Of a stretch of DNA of 42,094 bases, positions 7,992 through 16,703 are shown in pieces; position 1 is the first letter of the stretch; every line of letters starts with the position of its first letter. The stretch comes from Alphaproteobacteria bacterium. GTDB lineage: Bacteria; Pseudomonadota; Alphaproteobacteria; Puniceispirillales; UBA1172. Position numbers and translations under genes: made by a program. A model generated the notes under the pieces. It made no database searches. It saw nothing but the letters and a program-made list of their open reading frames with translations, and was not told the DNA's origin. The stretch lies in NCBI GenBank assembly GCA_024639485.1, contig JAHEII010000005.1:1-42094 (forward strand), read 5' to 3'.

Positions 7992-9017
7992 ATGAGCTAT
8001 AATGTTGCTATTGTTGGGGCTACCGGTGCGGTTGGCCGTGAAATGATAAAAACTCTGGCCGAGCGTGAGTTTCCTGTTGATAAAGTATTTGCGCTAGCGT
8101 CAAAAAACTCTGTTGGTAAAGAGATTAGCTATGGTGAAGACGAAATTTTAACTGTGCAGTCTGTTGATAAGTTCGATTTCGCCAATGCTGACATTGCGCT
8201 GTTTTCTGCCGGATCAGAGCTGGCCAAACAACTAGGCCCCAAGGCGGGTGCCGCCGGGTGTGTTGTCATTGATAATTCTTCCGCTTTCCGGATGGATGAA
8301 GACGTACCGTTGATTGTGCCTGAGGTAAATGGTCATGTGCTTGAGTCGTATTTCAAGGATCAGGATCGCCGCAACATTATTGCCAATCCTAACTGTTCGA
8401 CGGCTCAGCTGGTGGTTGCGCTGAAGCCGCTTCATGAAGCCTACGGGATCAAGCGGGTTGTTGTGTCAACATATCAGGCGGTGTCCGGTGCCGGAAGTCC
8501 TGCTATGGATGAGCTGTTTGAACAGACACGCGGCGTTTACGTTAATGACTTCAAAAAACCGCAAAACTTTACCAAGGAAATTGCGTTCAACGTGATCCCG
8601 CATATTGATATGTTTATGGATGACGGTTTCACCAAAGAAGAATGGAAGATGGAGGTCGAGACCAAAAAGATTCTTGATCCGGCCATAGAGGTGGTTGCCC
8701 ATTGTGTTCGTGTTCCGGTTTTCATTGGTCATAGCGAAGCGGTGTTTATTGAATGCGAAAAACCACTTGATGAAGATGCCGCCAGAGATATTCTGCGTGA
8801 AGCCGAGGGCGTGGCAGTCATTGATCATCGTGTTGACGAAGGGTACGTTACGCCGAAAGAAGCCGCTGGCGAAGACGCGGTTTATATCTCACGCTTGCGC
8901 CGTGATAAAACGGTTGATCATGGGCTGGTGTTCTGGTGTGTGTCCGATAATCTACGCAAAGGCGCGGCACTTAATTCTGTTCAAATAGCAGAAGAATGTG
9001 TGCGGCGCGGGCTTTAA
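7992..9017 (+). CDS. asd: Aspartate-semialdehyde dehydrogenase
   Basis: Asd reduces aspartyl phosphate to aspartate semialdehyde with NADPH, the branch point to lysine/diaminopimelate, threonine and methionine. Residues 6-14 hold the Rossmann motif GATGAVGRE. The catalytic cysteine is Cys135 in ANPNCSTAQ, and the RVPVFIGHSEAV segment with its conserved active-site residues follows. The length of 341 residues is usual. It starts 8 nt behind leuB with GGAAAC in front. The downstream neighbour is convergent (pdxY stop at 9033) with only 15 nt between, and I see no terminator hairpin in that gap. Confidence 0.97.
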   Translation: MSYNVAIVGATGAVGREMIKTLAEREFPVDKVFALASKNSVGKEISYGEDEILTVQSVDKFDFANADIALFSAGSELAKQLGPKAGAAGCVVIDNSSAFRMDEDVPLIVPEVNGHVLESYFKDQDRRNIIANPNCSTAQLVVALKPLHEAYGIKRVVVSTYQAVSGAGSPAMDELFEQTRGVYVNDFKKPQNFTKEIAFNVIPHIDMFMDDGFTKEEWKMEVETKKILDPAIEVVAHCVRVPVFIGHSEAVFIECEKPLDEDAARDILREAEGVAVIDHRVDEGYVTPKEAAGEDAVYISRLRRDKTVDHGLVFWCVSDNLRKGAALNSVQIAEECVRRGL

Positions 9018-9032
9018 TTCCGGTGCTTTGCA

Positions 9033-9854
9033 TCAGATTGTTTTAAGGCATGCCGCAATCGCCTGACGGGTGACATCGCGTTTTTTCTGTTTATCCAGAT
9101 AGCTCAGGATGCGCGCAGTCTGATCAGCGGTTTTAGCAAAAGCCACGTCCATATCATGGCCTTGCATGTGATACGTTGACAGCAGTGATGCAAATAAATC
9201 ACCGCCACCGGCAAACCCGTTTGCATTATGGGCAAGCCGTGGGGCGTGGTGTTGCCGGATATGATCAGGCTGGATCAATATATCTGTACAAGACTTATCC
9301 TGAACAATACCGGTAATAATCACAGCAGACATTTGTGGATTATCCGCTAGCAATGCTTGACCGGCGGTGGTTGCTGACGCGGCATCGGTGATATCAATAT
9401 CGCTGAGGAAACTGGCTTCAAACCGGTTCGGGGTAATAATATCGGCAACCGGAAGCAATTGATCACGAATGGCATGGGCAATGCTGGTATCATTATAATG
9501 CCGGCCATGATCACCAAATGCCGGATCAATCAGCACCGATAGCGGCGTGATGGCTTTGCCGGCATCTATGGCATCACGGGTTAATCTGACCTGTTCGGCT
9601 TTAGCCATGTATCCGGTTGTTACCATGCCGATGTGATCCCACAGATCAAGCGCAGATATCGCGTCCAGCATAGCCGCCATGTCATCATCATTTATTGCCC
9701 CGCCAGCGCGAATACCATATCCCGGATGTGCAATCAGGCTGATTGTATTGATGGTGGCAATATCACTATTCATCACACCGGCGACCATAGTTGCTAATGT
9801 GTTACCTACGGCACCGAAGCTCACTTGTGACTGAATGGATAAAATAGTTTTCAT
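9033..9854 (-). CDS. pdxY: Pyridoxal kinase (PdxY/PdxK family)
   Basis: This enzyme phosphorylates pyridoxal (salvage of vitamin B6) to pyridoxal 5'-phosphate. It belongs to the ribokinase-like fold. The N-terminus ILSIQSQVSFGAVGN matches the PdxY/PdxK opening, and the kinase signature NANGFAGGGDLFASLL contains the GxGD anion hole and catalytic Asp. The reading frame is open further upstream, but the family start fits ATG 9854 (MKTILSIQ), giving 273 residues; a weak GAG lies 6 nt in front. The PdxY versus PdxK split cannot be decided by eye. The gene is alone on this strand, convergent with asd and divergent from sdhC. Confidence 0.85.
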   Translation of the reverse strand: MKTILSIQSQVSFGAVGNTLATMVAGVMNSDIATINTISLIAHPGYGIRAGGAINDDDMAAMLDAISALDLWDHIGMVTTGYMAKAEQVRLTRDAIDAGKAITPLSVLIDPAFGDHGRHYNDTSIAHAIRDQLLPVADIITPNRFEASFLSDIDITDAASATTAGQALLADNPQMSAVIITGIVQDKSCTDILIQPDHIRQHHAPRLAHNANGFAGGGDLFASLLSTYHMQGHDMDVAFAKTADQTARILSYLDKQKKRDVTRQAIAACLKTI

Positions 9855-9945
9855 TATACTCAACATGATGCTGGACGGATATGCGATTAGATTTGTATTC
9901 AGGTTTTCCAAAAATGGAATGCGACGTTTTAGTACGGCAGTTTTA

Positions 9946-9975
9946 TTGACGCCTGACCACATAAGGTATTATGAT
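9946..9975 (+). promoter_or_regulatory. Putative sigma-70 promoter for sdhCDAB
   Basis: TTGACG (9946-9951), an 18 nt spacer and TATGAT (9970-9975) match the consensus at 5/6 and 5/6. TATTAT at 9967-9972 overlaps as an alternative -10. Transcription would start near 9982 and give a leader of about 87 nt before sdhC, whose Shine-Dalgarno is AAGAGG. This is the only good candidate in the 214 nt divergent gap 9855-10068. Confidence 0.55.
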
Positions 9976-10068
9976 AAAGACAATCACAACACTCAAGCAT
10001 TTCACCCGTTTTGGCAAGCCATAGGCATTTTGACTGGGTTTAGTTAAGAATAATCGATAAGAGGCATT

Positions 10069-10449
10069 ATGACACAGAAAAGACCATTATCGCCGCATCT
10101 GATGATTTATCGTCCGCAATTGACATCCATGATGTCGATAACGCACCGGCTTTCCGGGGTTGCGCTGGCATCCGGCTCTATTTTTCTTGTCTGGTGGCTG
10201 GTTGCTCTTGCCTATGGCGGCGATTATTACCAGATGGTGCAGGGGATAGCCGAACATATTCTTGGCCGACTGGTTCTGCTCGGCTTTTTCATTGCGGTTA
10301 GCTATCATATGGCGAATGGGATCAGGCATCTGTTCTGGGATTTCGGCATTGGGTTGTCACTGGATGGCGTTTATCGCGGTGGCTATATTGTTATCGGCTT
10401 CACGGCGTTGTCTGCACTGGCTGGCATTGCCATTCTTTTTCTGGCCTAG
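10069..10449 (+). CDS. sdhC: Succinate dehydrogenase cytochrome b556 subunit
   Basis: SdhC is one of the two membrane anchors of complex II and holds part of the heme b and ubiquinone site. The 126 residues contain three hydrophobic spans (about 31-50, 65-85, 104-125). The family motif THRLSGVALASG is at 25-36. His80 in SYHMANGIRHLFWDFG corresponds to the heme-ligand histidine of E. coli SdhC. AAGAGG precedes the ATG. sdhD follows after 20 nt. Confidence 0.95.
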   Translation: MTQKRPLSPHLMIYRPQLTSMMSITHRLSGVALASGSIFLVWWLVALAYGGDYYQMVQGIAEHILGRLVLLGFFIAVSYHMANGIRHLFWDFGIGLSLDGVYRGGYIVIGFTALSALAGIAILFLA

Positions 10450-10469
10450 ATGAGCATCTTCAGGAGCAT

Positions 10470-10883
10470 ATGATGAGCAAAAATACATCAGCACCACAAT
10501 CATTACGCTCACCACTTGGGCGGGCAAGAGGGCTAGGGTCATCGCGGTCGGGTGTATCGCATTGGTGGGTGCAGCGTTTAACCGCTATGGGTATGTTGCC
10601 GCTGGTTTTATACTGTCTGATCAGCTTTATTCTGATTGCCGATGCTGATCTGGATACGGCCAGAGCATGGATTGGACAGCCATTTAACAGTGTCGCCATG
10701 ATACTTTTGCTTGCTGTTGGCTTTTATCATGCCAGCTTGGGGTTGCAAGTTGTGATCGAAGACTACATATCAACTAAGACAAGACGAATTCTCACATTAG
10801 CATTCACAAAGATGATCATGACGGCATTTGCGGTTATGTCCATATACAGTATTTTACTTATCGCCTTGGCTGACGGAGTCTGA
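10470..10883 (+). CDS. sdhD: Succinate dehydrogenase hydrophobic membrane anchor
   Basis: SdhD is the second membrane anchor of complex II. The 137 residues begin with a soluble N-terminus ([20 protein letters not shown], as in alphaproteobacterial SdhD) followed by three hydrophobic spans at about 43-60, 73-95 and 108-132. [17 protein letters not shown] is the conserved middle segment. Two ATGs stand in tandem (10470 and 10473) behind CAGGAG, and either may be used. The stop TGA (10881-10883) is one base before the sdhA start. Confidence 0.93.
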   Translation: MMSKNTSAPQSLRSPLGRARGLGSSRSGVSHWWVQRLTAMGMLPLVLYCLISFILIADADLDTARAWIGQPFNSVAMILLLAVGFYHASLGLQVVIEDYISTKTRRILTLAFTKMIMTAFAVMSIYSILLIALADGV

Positions 10884-10884
10884 C

Positions 10885-12675
10885 ATGCCTTCCTACGAAA
10901 TTACAGATCACTATTTTGACGTTGTTGTTGTTGGTGCTGGCGGTGCCGGACTTAGAGCCACGCTTGGCATGGTGACATCCGGCTTGAAAACCGCTTGCGT
11001 CACCAAAGTATTCCCGACACGCAGCCATACGGTAGCGGCGCAGGGCGGTATTGGTGCCGCGCTGGATAATATGGGGCAGGGCGATAACTGGCGTTATCAT
11101 ATGTATGATACCGTCAAAGGCTCTGACTGGCTGGGCGATCAGGATGCTATCGAATATATGTGCCGGAATGCCATTCCATCGGTGATTGAGCTTGAACATT
11201 ATGGTGTGCCGTTTTCGCGTACCGATACGGGCAAGATTTTCCAGCGGCCATTTGGCGGCCATACTGTTGATTACGGAAAGTCACAGGCTAGACGCGCATG
11301 CGCGGCAGCCGATAGAACCGGCCATGCTATTCTGCATACGCTTTACCAGCAATGTCTGAAACATGACGCTGAGTTTTTTATTGAATATTATGCGCTTGAT
11401 CTGTTGATGGATGATGATGGCGTTTGCCGGGGCATGCTGGCATTGAAACTGGATGATGGCACGCTTCACCGGTTTAATGCACATCGTGTGGTGCTGGCTA
11501 CTGGCGGTTATGGCCGTGTTTATTTTTCATGCACATCGGCACATACCTGCACCGGTGATGGTAATGCCATGGCTTTACGCGCCGGACTTCCGCTTCAGGA
11601 TATGGAGTTTGTTCAGTTCCACCCCACCGGCGTTTATGGCGCGGGTGTTCTCATCACCGAAGGCGCACGCGGCGAAGGTGGATACCTCACCAATTCCGAA
11701 GGCGAGCGATTTATGGAACGCTATGCCCCGACCAGCAAAGATTTGGCTAGCCGTGATGTGGTGAGCCGTGCCATGACAGTTGAAATTAACGAAGGCCGTG
11801 GGGTTGGGCCTAATAAAGATCATATCTTGTTGCATCTGGAACATGTTGATCCTGCCACATTGCATGAACGCCTGCCGGGGATTACCGAAACCGCGCGGAT
11901 TTTCTGTGGGGTGGATATCACCCAGCAACCAATACCGGTTCTGCCGACCGTGCATTATAATATGGGCGGCATCCCGACCAATTATCATGGTGAGGTGTTA
12001 TCCCCGAATAAATCGGATCAGAACGCCGTTGTTCCCGGATTGATGGCCATTGGTGAGGCGGCATGCGTGTCTGTTCACGGGGCAAACCGGCTTGGCACCA
12101 ATTCGTTGCTTGATATTGTTGTATTTGGACGGGCGGCGGCTTATCGGGCGGCCGAAACCGTGCAGGCAGGGGCAACACATGCGCCTATTCCGGCAAAGGC
12201 CACCGAAAAAGCGCTTCAGCGGCTTGACCATATCCGTCAGGCTAAAGGCAAAAGCACAACAGCAGAAGTCCGGCTTCAGATGCAACATGCTATGCAGCGT
12301 CATGCGGCGGTGTTCCGGTCGAGCCAGTCGCTGACCGAAGGCGTGGAAAAAATGGATAACGTATCTGCTGGTATGCAGGATATTGGCGTTCAGGATCAAT
12401 CACTGATCTGGAACACAGACCTGATCGAAGCGCTTGAGCTTGATAATCTGATGAGCCAGGCGCTTGTTACGATGCGTTCGGCCGAACACAGAACCGAATC
12501 CCGTGGGGCGCATGCCCATGAAGATTTTCCTGATCGTGATGATAAGGACTGGATGAAACATACGGTCATGTGGCTGGATGAAAATAACAAATCCCGCATT
12601 GATCACCGGTCGGTTATTCTGAATACCCTAACAAATGAAGTGGAAAGTATTCCACCTGTTGCCCGTGTCTACTAA
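10885..12675 (+). CDS. sdhA: Succinate dehydrogenase flavoprotein subunit
   Basis: SdhA oxidises succinate to fumarate and passes electrons to the SdhB clusters. The 596 residues show the FAD Rossmann motif VVVGAGGAG (15-23), His48 in [10 protein letters not shown] for the covalent FAD bond, the catalytic segment [21 protein letters not shown], and [13 protein letters not shown]. The frame is open upstream to 10828, but ATG 10885 with ACGGAG 8 nt ahead gives the usual N-terminus ([17 protein letters not shown]) and avoids overlap with sdhD. The spacing of one base to sdhD suggests translational coupling. The C-terminal helical domain is complete. Confidence 0.98.
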   Translation: MPSYEITDHYFDVVVVGAGGAGLRATLGMVTSGLKTACVTKVFPTRSHTVAAQGGIGAALDNMGQGDNWRYHMYDTVKGSDWLGDQDAIEYMCRNAIPSVIELEHYGVPFSRTDTGKIFQRPFGGHTVDYGKSQARRACAAADRTGHAILHTLYQQCLKHDAEFFIEYYALDLLMDDDGVCRGMLALKLDDGTLHRFNAHRVVLATGGYGRVYFSCTSAHTCTGDGNAMALRAGLPLQDMEFVQFHPTGVYGAGVLITEGARGEGGYLTNSEGERFMERYAPTSKDLASRDVVSRAMTVEINEGRGVGPNKDHILLHLEHVDPATLHERLPGITETARIFCGVDITQQPIPVLPTVHYNMGGIPTNYHGEVLSPNKSDQNAVVPGLMAIGEAACVSVHGANRLGTNSLLDIVVFGRAAAYRAAETVQAGATHAPIPAKATEKALQRLDHIRQAKGKSTTAEVRLQMQHAMQRHAAVFRSSQSLTEGVEKMDNVSAGMQDIGVQDQSLIWNTDLIEALELDNLMSQALVTMRSAEHRTESRGAHAHEDFPDRDDKDWMKHTVMWLDENNKSRIDHRSVILNTLTNEVESIPPVARVY

Positions 12676-12693
12676 TCAGTAAGGATAATTCTC

Positions 12694-13473
12694 ATGGCTG
12701 AGTTTACGTTGCCAAAACATTCCAAGGTTCAAAAAGGTAAGATACATCCCACCCCCGAAGGCGCGGAACGGACAAAAACCTTTAACATTTATCGTTGGTC
12801 ACCGGATGACGAAGATAATCCCCGGATGGATAGCTATACCATTGATCTGGATGAATGTGGCCCCATGGTTCTTGACGCACTGATCAAGATCAAAGGTGAG
12901 CAGGATCAGACTGTGACGTTCCGGCGGTCATGCCGTGAGGGGATTTGCGGATCATGTTCAATGAATGTGGACGGGACGAATACCCTAGCCTGTTTGAAGC
13001 CTATTGATGAAGTCAAAGGCGATGTAACGATAACACCATTACCGCATATGCCGGTCATCAAGGATTTGGTGCCTGATCTCAGCCATGCTTACGCTCAGTT
13101 GCAATCGATTGAACCATGGCTAAAGTCAGACACGCCAGCACCTGAAAATGGTGAAAGACTACAAACCCCGAAAGAACGCGAAGAGCTGGACGGAATGTGG
13201 GAATGTGTCCTGTGTTTCAGCTGTTCGACAGCATGTCCTAGTTATTGGTGGAATGGTGACAAATATCTGGGGCCGGCGGTTCTTCTGCAAGCCTATCGGT
13301 GGATTGCCGATAGCCGTGATGAAAGCACAGGCGAACGTCTGGACGCGCTAGAAGACCCGTTCCGGCTTTATCGCTGTCATACCATTATGAACTGCACCAA
13401 AACATGCCCTAAAGGATTAAATCCGGGCAAAGCCATTGCCAATATCAAAAAGCTACAGCTAGAACGTCATTAA
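12694..13473 (+). CDS. sdhB: Succinate dehydrogenase iron-sulfur subunit
   Basis: SdhB carries the three Fe-S clusters that wire electrons from FAD to ubiquinone. All ligands are visible: [2Fe-2S] at Cys80, 85, 88 and 100; [4Fe-4S] at Cys171, 174, 177 with Cys238; [3Fe-4S] at Cys181, 228 and 234. The length of 259 residues is usual. AAGGA stands before ATG 12694, 18 nt from the sdhA stop. It closes the sdhCDAB operon. The 50 nt to the next, convergent, gene hold tandem 14 nt repeats rather than a canonical terminator. Confidence 0.98.
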   Translation: MAEFTLPKHSKVQKGKIHPTPEGAERTKTFNIYRWSPDDEDNPRMDSYTIDLDECGPMVLDALIKIKGEQDQTVTFRRSCREGICGSCSMNVDGTNTLACLKPIDEVKGDVTITPLPHMPVIKDLVPDLSHAYAQLQSIEPWLKSDTPAPENGERLQTPKEREELDGMWECVLCFSCSTACPSYWWNGDKYLGPAVLLQAYRWIADSRDESTGERLDALEDPFRLYRCHTIMNCTKTCPKGLNPGKAIANIKKLQLERH

Positions 13474-13487
13474 CCATTCGCGAAGCC

Positions 13488-13520
13488 ACTGGCGAATTAT
13501 TACTGGCGATTTATTACTGG
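13488..13520. repeat. Tandem 14-nt repeat between sdhB and a convergent gene
   Basis: ACTGGCGAATTATT (13488-13501) and ACTGGCGATTTATT (13502-13515) are followed by a partial third unit, ACTGG. Just before them ATTCGC (13476-13481) can pair with GCGAAT (13492-13497) to make a 6 bp stem with a 10 nt loop. There is no run of T, so a terminator role for either convergent transcript is only a guess. Confidence 0.5.
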
Positions 13521-13523
13521 TTT

Positions 13524-14273
13524 TTATGATTTTCTGCCACGCATCAAATGGATAGCGTCACCGCTATGTGATTGCTTTGAAAAATGCTGCGCCGAAAAAC
13601 GGTTAAGCATATCTTGCCGTGCATCAACGGTCATGTCAGCGGTATTTATGATCAGATGCCGCAACGCCAGCGGGATTAATGTATCCGCCAGCCGGACAGC
13701 CATATCGCTCTGGTTAATCAATATCACCGTATATGGTCTGGCGCTGATCAGATCAAAGCTGTCTTCTGGTGTGCCGTCTTTTTGGGATATAATAAGGAAT
13801 TGTAAGTGATTGAGATCAGCAATTTTATGGATATGGGATAGATCAGTCGATTCTTTTTCACCAGAATAATGATAGCTGACCGGATTGCTTTTCAAAGCTG
13901 TATGAAAGGCATAATGCAACTGGTTTCCACCCAATTCCAGAACAGAATCATATGGTTTGATCAGCCGACTAGCCAAAGTATACAAAGGATGTTCAATCCA
14001 TCCAGTAAGCAGGCTCAATGCCATTGCCGGATGCAAATCACTGGATTTAACCAGCACCGGTTTGCCGGAAATAGGCGTAACCAGCGTCATTGGGAGCTTA
14101 ATGCTTTTGATGCGATTTACCATATCATTCTGTAAAGTATCGCGGGATAATAGCCCCATGCGGAAGCACAGCCGTTCAACCATATTCATGCTGATATGAC
14201 TTACCTGTTCCGGATCACGATGATTTTGTTTTTTTGGTAGTGGTTTTAACTGGGTTTCCATGTTTACACTCAT
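13524..14273 (-). CDS. Uncharacterised protein, possibly a degenerate SAM methyltransferase fold
   Basis: I do not recognise this 249-residue protein. Its middle reads like the entry to a Rossmann methyltransferase: a GWIEHPLYTLASRLIKPYDS lead-in followed by VLELGGNQLHYAFH, where motif I would be expected. The usual glycine spacing (GxGxG) is broken, so SAM binding is doubtful. The C-terminal half alternates strands and helices (TVILINQS, RHLIINTAD) and ends in a basic RGRKS. There is no signal peptide or membrane span. Candidate starts are ATG 14273 and ATG 14261; the frame also opens at a TTG at 14330. None has a strong Shine-Dalgarno. It stands alone between sdhB (convergent) and zapE (divergent), a position with no link to either. 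Confidence 0.7.
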   Translation of the reverse strand: MSVNMETQLKPLPKKQNHRDPEQVSHISMNMVERLCFRMGLLSRDTLQNDMVNRIKSIKLPMTLVTPISGKPVLVKSSDLHPAMALSLLTGWIEHPLYTLASRLIKPYDSVLELGGNQLHYAFHTALKSNPVSYHYSGEKESTDLSHIHKIADLNHLQFLIISQKDGTPEDSFDLISARPYTVILINQSDMAVRLADTLIPLALRHLIINTADMTVDARQDMLNRFSAQHFSKQSHSGDAIHLMRGRKS

Positions 14274-14274
14274 T

Positions 14275-14305
14275 CTGGATAAAATAATTTCTGGATAAAA
14301 ATAAC
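14275..14305. repeat. Near-tandem CTGGATAAAA repeat
   Basis: CTGGATAAAATAATTT (14275-14290) is followed by CTGGATAAAAATAA (14291-14304), just upstream of the minus-strand unknown gene. The period is 16 bp. It may overlap that gene's promoter, but I see no good -35/-10 pair. Confidence 0.45.
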
Positions 14306-14330
14306 AATGGGTAAACCTTATCAGACACAA

Positions 14331-14347
14331 GTTAACAAAAAGTTAAC
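14331..14347. promoter_or_regulatory. GTTAAC-N5-GTTAAC dyad in the divergent gap
   Basis: Two copies of the palindrome GTTAAC, separated by five A residues, have centres 11 bp apart, one turn of the helix. The pair is itself a dyad and lies between the divergent unknown gene and zapE. This geometry suits a dimeric DNA-binding protein, but no regulator is identified. Confidence 0.35.
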
Positions 14348-14377
14348 GGAAAGCATTTTTTCGAATTTGCATGATGA

Positions 14378-14406
14378 TTGTCAAAAAGCCGGTGGTGATT
14401 TAAAAC
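14378..14406 (+). promoter_or_regulatory. Putative promoter directly upstream of zapE
   Basis: TTGTCA (14378-14383), a 17 nt spacer and TAAAAC (14401-14406) match the sigma-70 consensus at 5/6 and 4/6. The -10 box ends 7 nt before the zapE ATG, so the mRNA would begin at or very near the start codon. No Shine-Dalgarno is visible. Confidence 0.4.
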
Positions 14407-14413
14407 TATTACC

Positions 14414-15520
14414 ATGACTGCAACAGCCTCGTCTGAACATTCGGTTAACACGCTGACCAATTCCCTTGATCGCCAGATCAGATCTGGCCATCTGGCCGTG
14501 GATATGGCGCAACGTGATATCGCTATCCGGCTGGATATGCTGATTGATGCGCTGGCAGTAAAAAAACCGGTTGGGCTTTTCGGGTTTGGCCGGAAAAAAT
14601 TGCCCGTAAAGGGGCTATATCTGTGGGGCGGGGTTGGGCGCGGCAAATCCATGCTTATGGATATGTTTGTGCAACTGGCTAGTCGGGAACACGGCATACA
14701 TGTCTGCCGGTATCACTTTCATGATTTTATGACAGCGGTACATGCTATCGTCCATAAAGAACGGGAAATGGGCAATGCAGACCCTACGGCATCGGTCATG
14801 GAACAATTGACCAAAGGCGCGGATGTGATCTGTTTTGATGAAATGGAAGTGCGGGATATCGCCGATGCCATGATTATTGCCCGTGTGATGGATGGCTATA
14901 TGCGGCGTGGTGGGGTGCTGGTGGTAACATCAAACAGGCATCCGGATGATCTTTATCTTGATGGTCTGCAACGTGAGCGATTCCTGCCATTTATTGCGGC
15001 ATTGAAAGAATATAATGCTGTAGTGGAAATGGGCGGTGATACCGATTGGCGCCAGCGGGTGCTGGATAGTGTTTCGGGGTGGTATTATCCGCTGGATGAT
15101 AAGGCTGATGATGCGATGGTGGCGGTGCTGGATCAACTCACCGGCGGGGTAGAACAACAACCAGTTACAGTCATGATTGCTGGTCGTGAGGTGACTATTC
15201 CGGCGGCGGCAAACGGGGTGGGGATGATTGATTTTTCTGCCATATGCGGCGTTCCATTAGCGGCGGCAGATTATCTGGTGCTGGCAGAGCGCTTTGCCGG
15301 ATTGTTGATCTGTCATATTCCGCGCCTATCCGATGCGCTTCAAAACGAAGCCAGACGGTTTATCTGGCTGGTTGATGCATTTTATGATCGCAAGCGGTTT
15401 CTGATTGCGTCTGCTGAATGTGATATTGATCAGATATATACAGGCAATCAATGGCAAGCGGAGTTTCCGCGTACGGTATCACGGCTAGGCGAAATGACCC
15501 GGTTGATGCACCGGTCATAG
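14414..15520 (+). CDS. zapE: ZapE, AFG1-like cell division ATPase
   Basis: ZapE is a P-loop ATPase of the AFG1/LACE1 family, associated with the division ring in E. coli and with mitochondrial protein quality control in eukaryotes. The 368 residues carry Walker A at 72-79 (GGVGRGKS), followed by MLMDMF, and Walker B VICFDEMEVRDIADAMI near 136-152, with the arginine-containing TSNRHPDDLY segment after it. Length and motif order are complete. ATG 14414 is the only sensible start: it has no Shine-Dalgarno, and a promoter-like pair ends just before it. mdh follows 174 nt downstream, a pairing often seen in alphaproteobacteria. Confidence 0.93.
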   Translation: MTATASSEHSVNTLTNSLDRQIRSGHLAVDMAQRDIAIRLDMLIDALAVKKPVGLFGFGRKKLPVKGLYLWGGVGRGKSMLMDMFVQLASREHGIHVCRYHFHDFMTAVHAIVHKEREMGNADPTASVMEQLTKGADVICFDEMEVRDIADAMIIARVMDGYMRRGGVLVVTSNRHPDDLYLDGLQRERFLPFIAALKEYNAVVEMGGDTDWRQRVLDSVSGWYYPLDDKADDAMVAVLDQLTGGVEQQPVTVMIAGREVTIPAAANGVGMIDFSAICGVPLAAADYLVLAERFAGLLICHIPRLSDALQNEARRFIWLVDAFYDRKRFLIASAECDIDQIYTGNQWQAEFPRTVSRLGEMTRLMHRS

Positions 15521-15685
15521 CCGCTTATCCGATCTATGGTTTAAGTTGCAAAGGATGTTCTGTTTTTGTTGCGTATCCTATGATGATTGACTATGGTTAG
15601 GCATTGGCGGCGTGGGGCATCTGCGCTGGTTTTTCAAATATTGCGACAGCTCATATTTTTATTTACAACAGGGCTACTCGTATAG

Positions 15686-16654
<969 letters not shown>

Positions 16655-16703
16655 ATTTTTTATGTGATGATGTTTTAACGATAGACACGATAGAGGTATC
16701 CCC

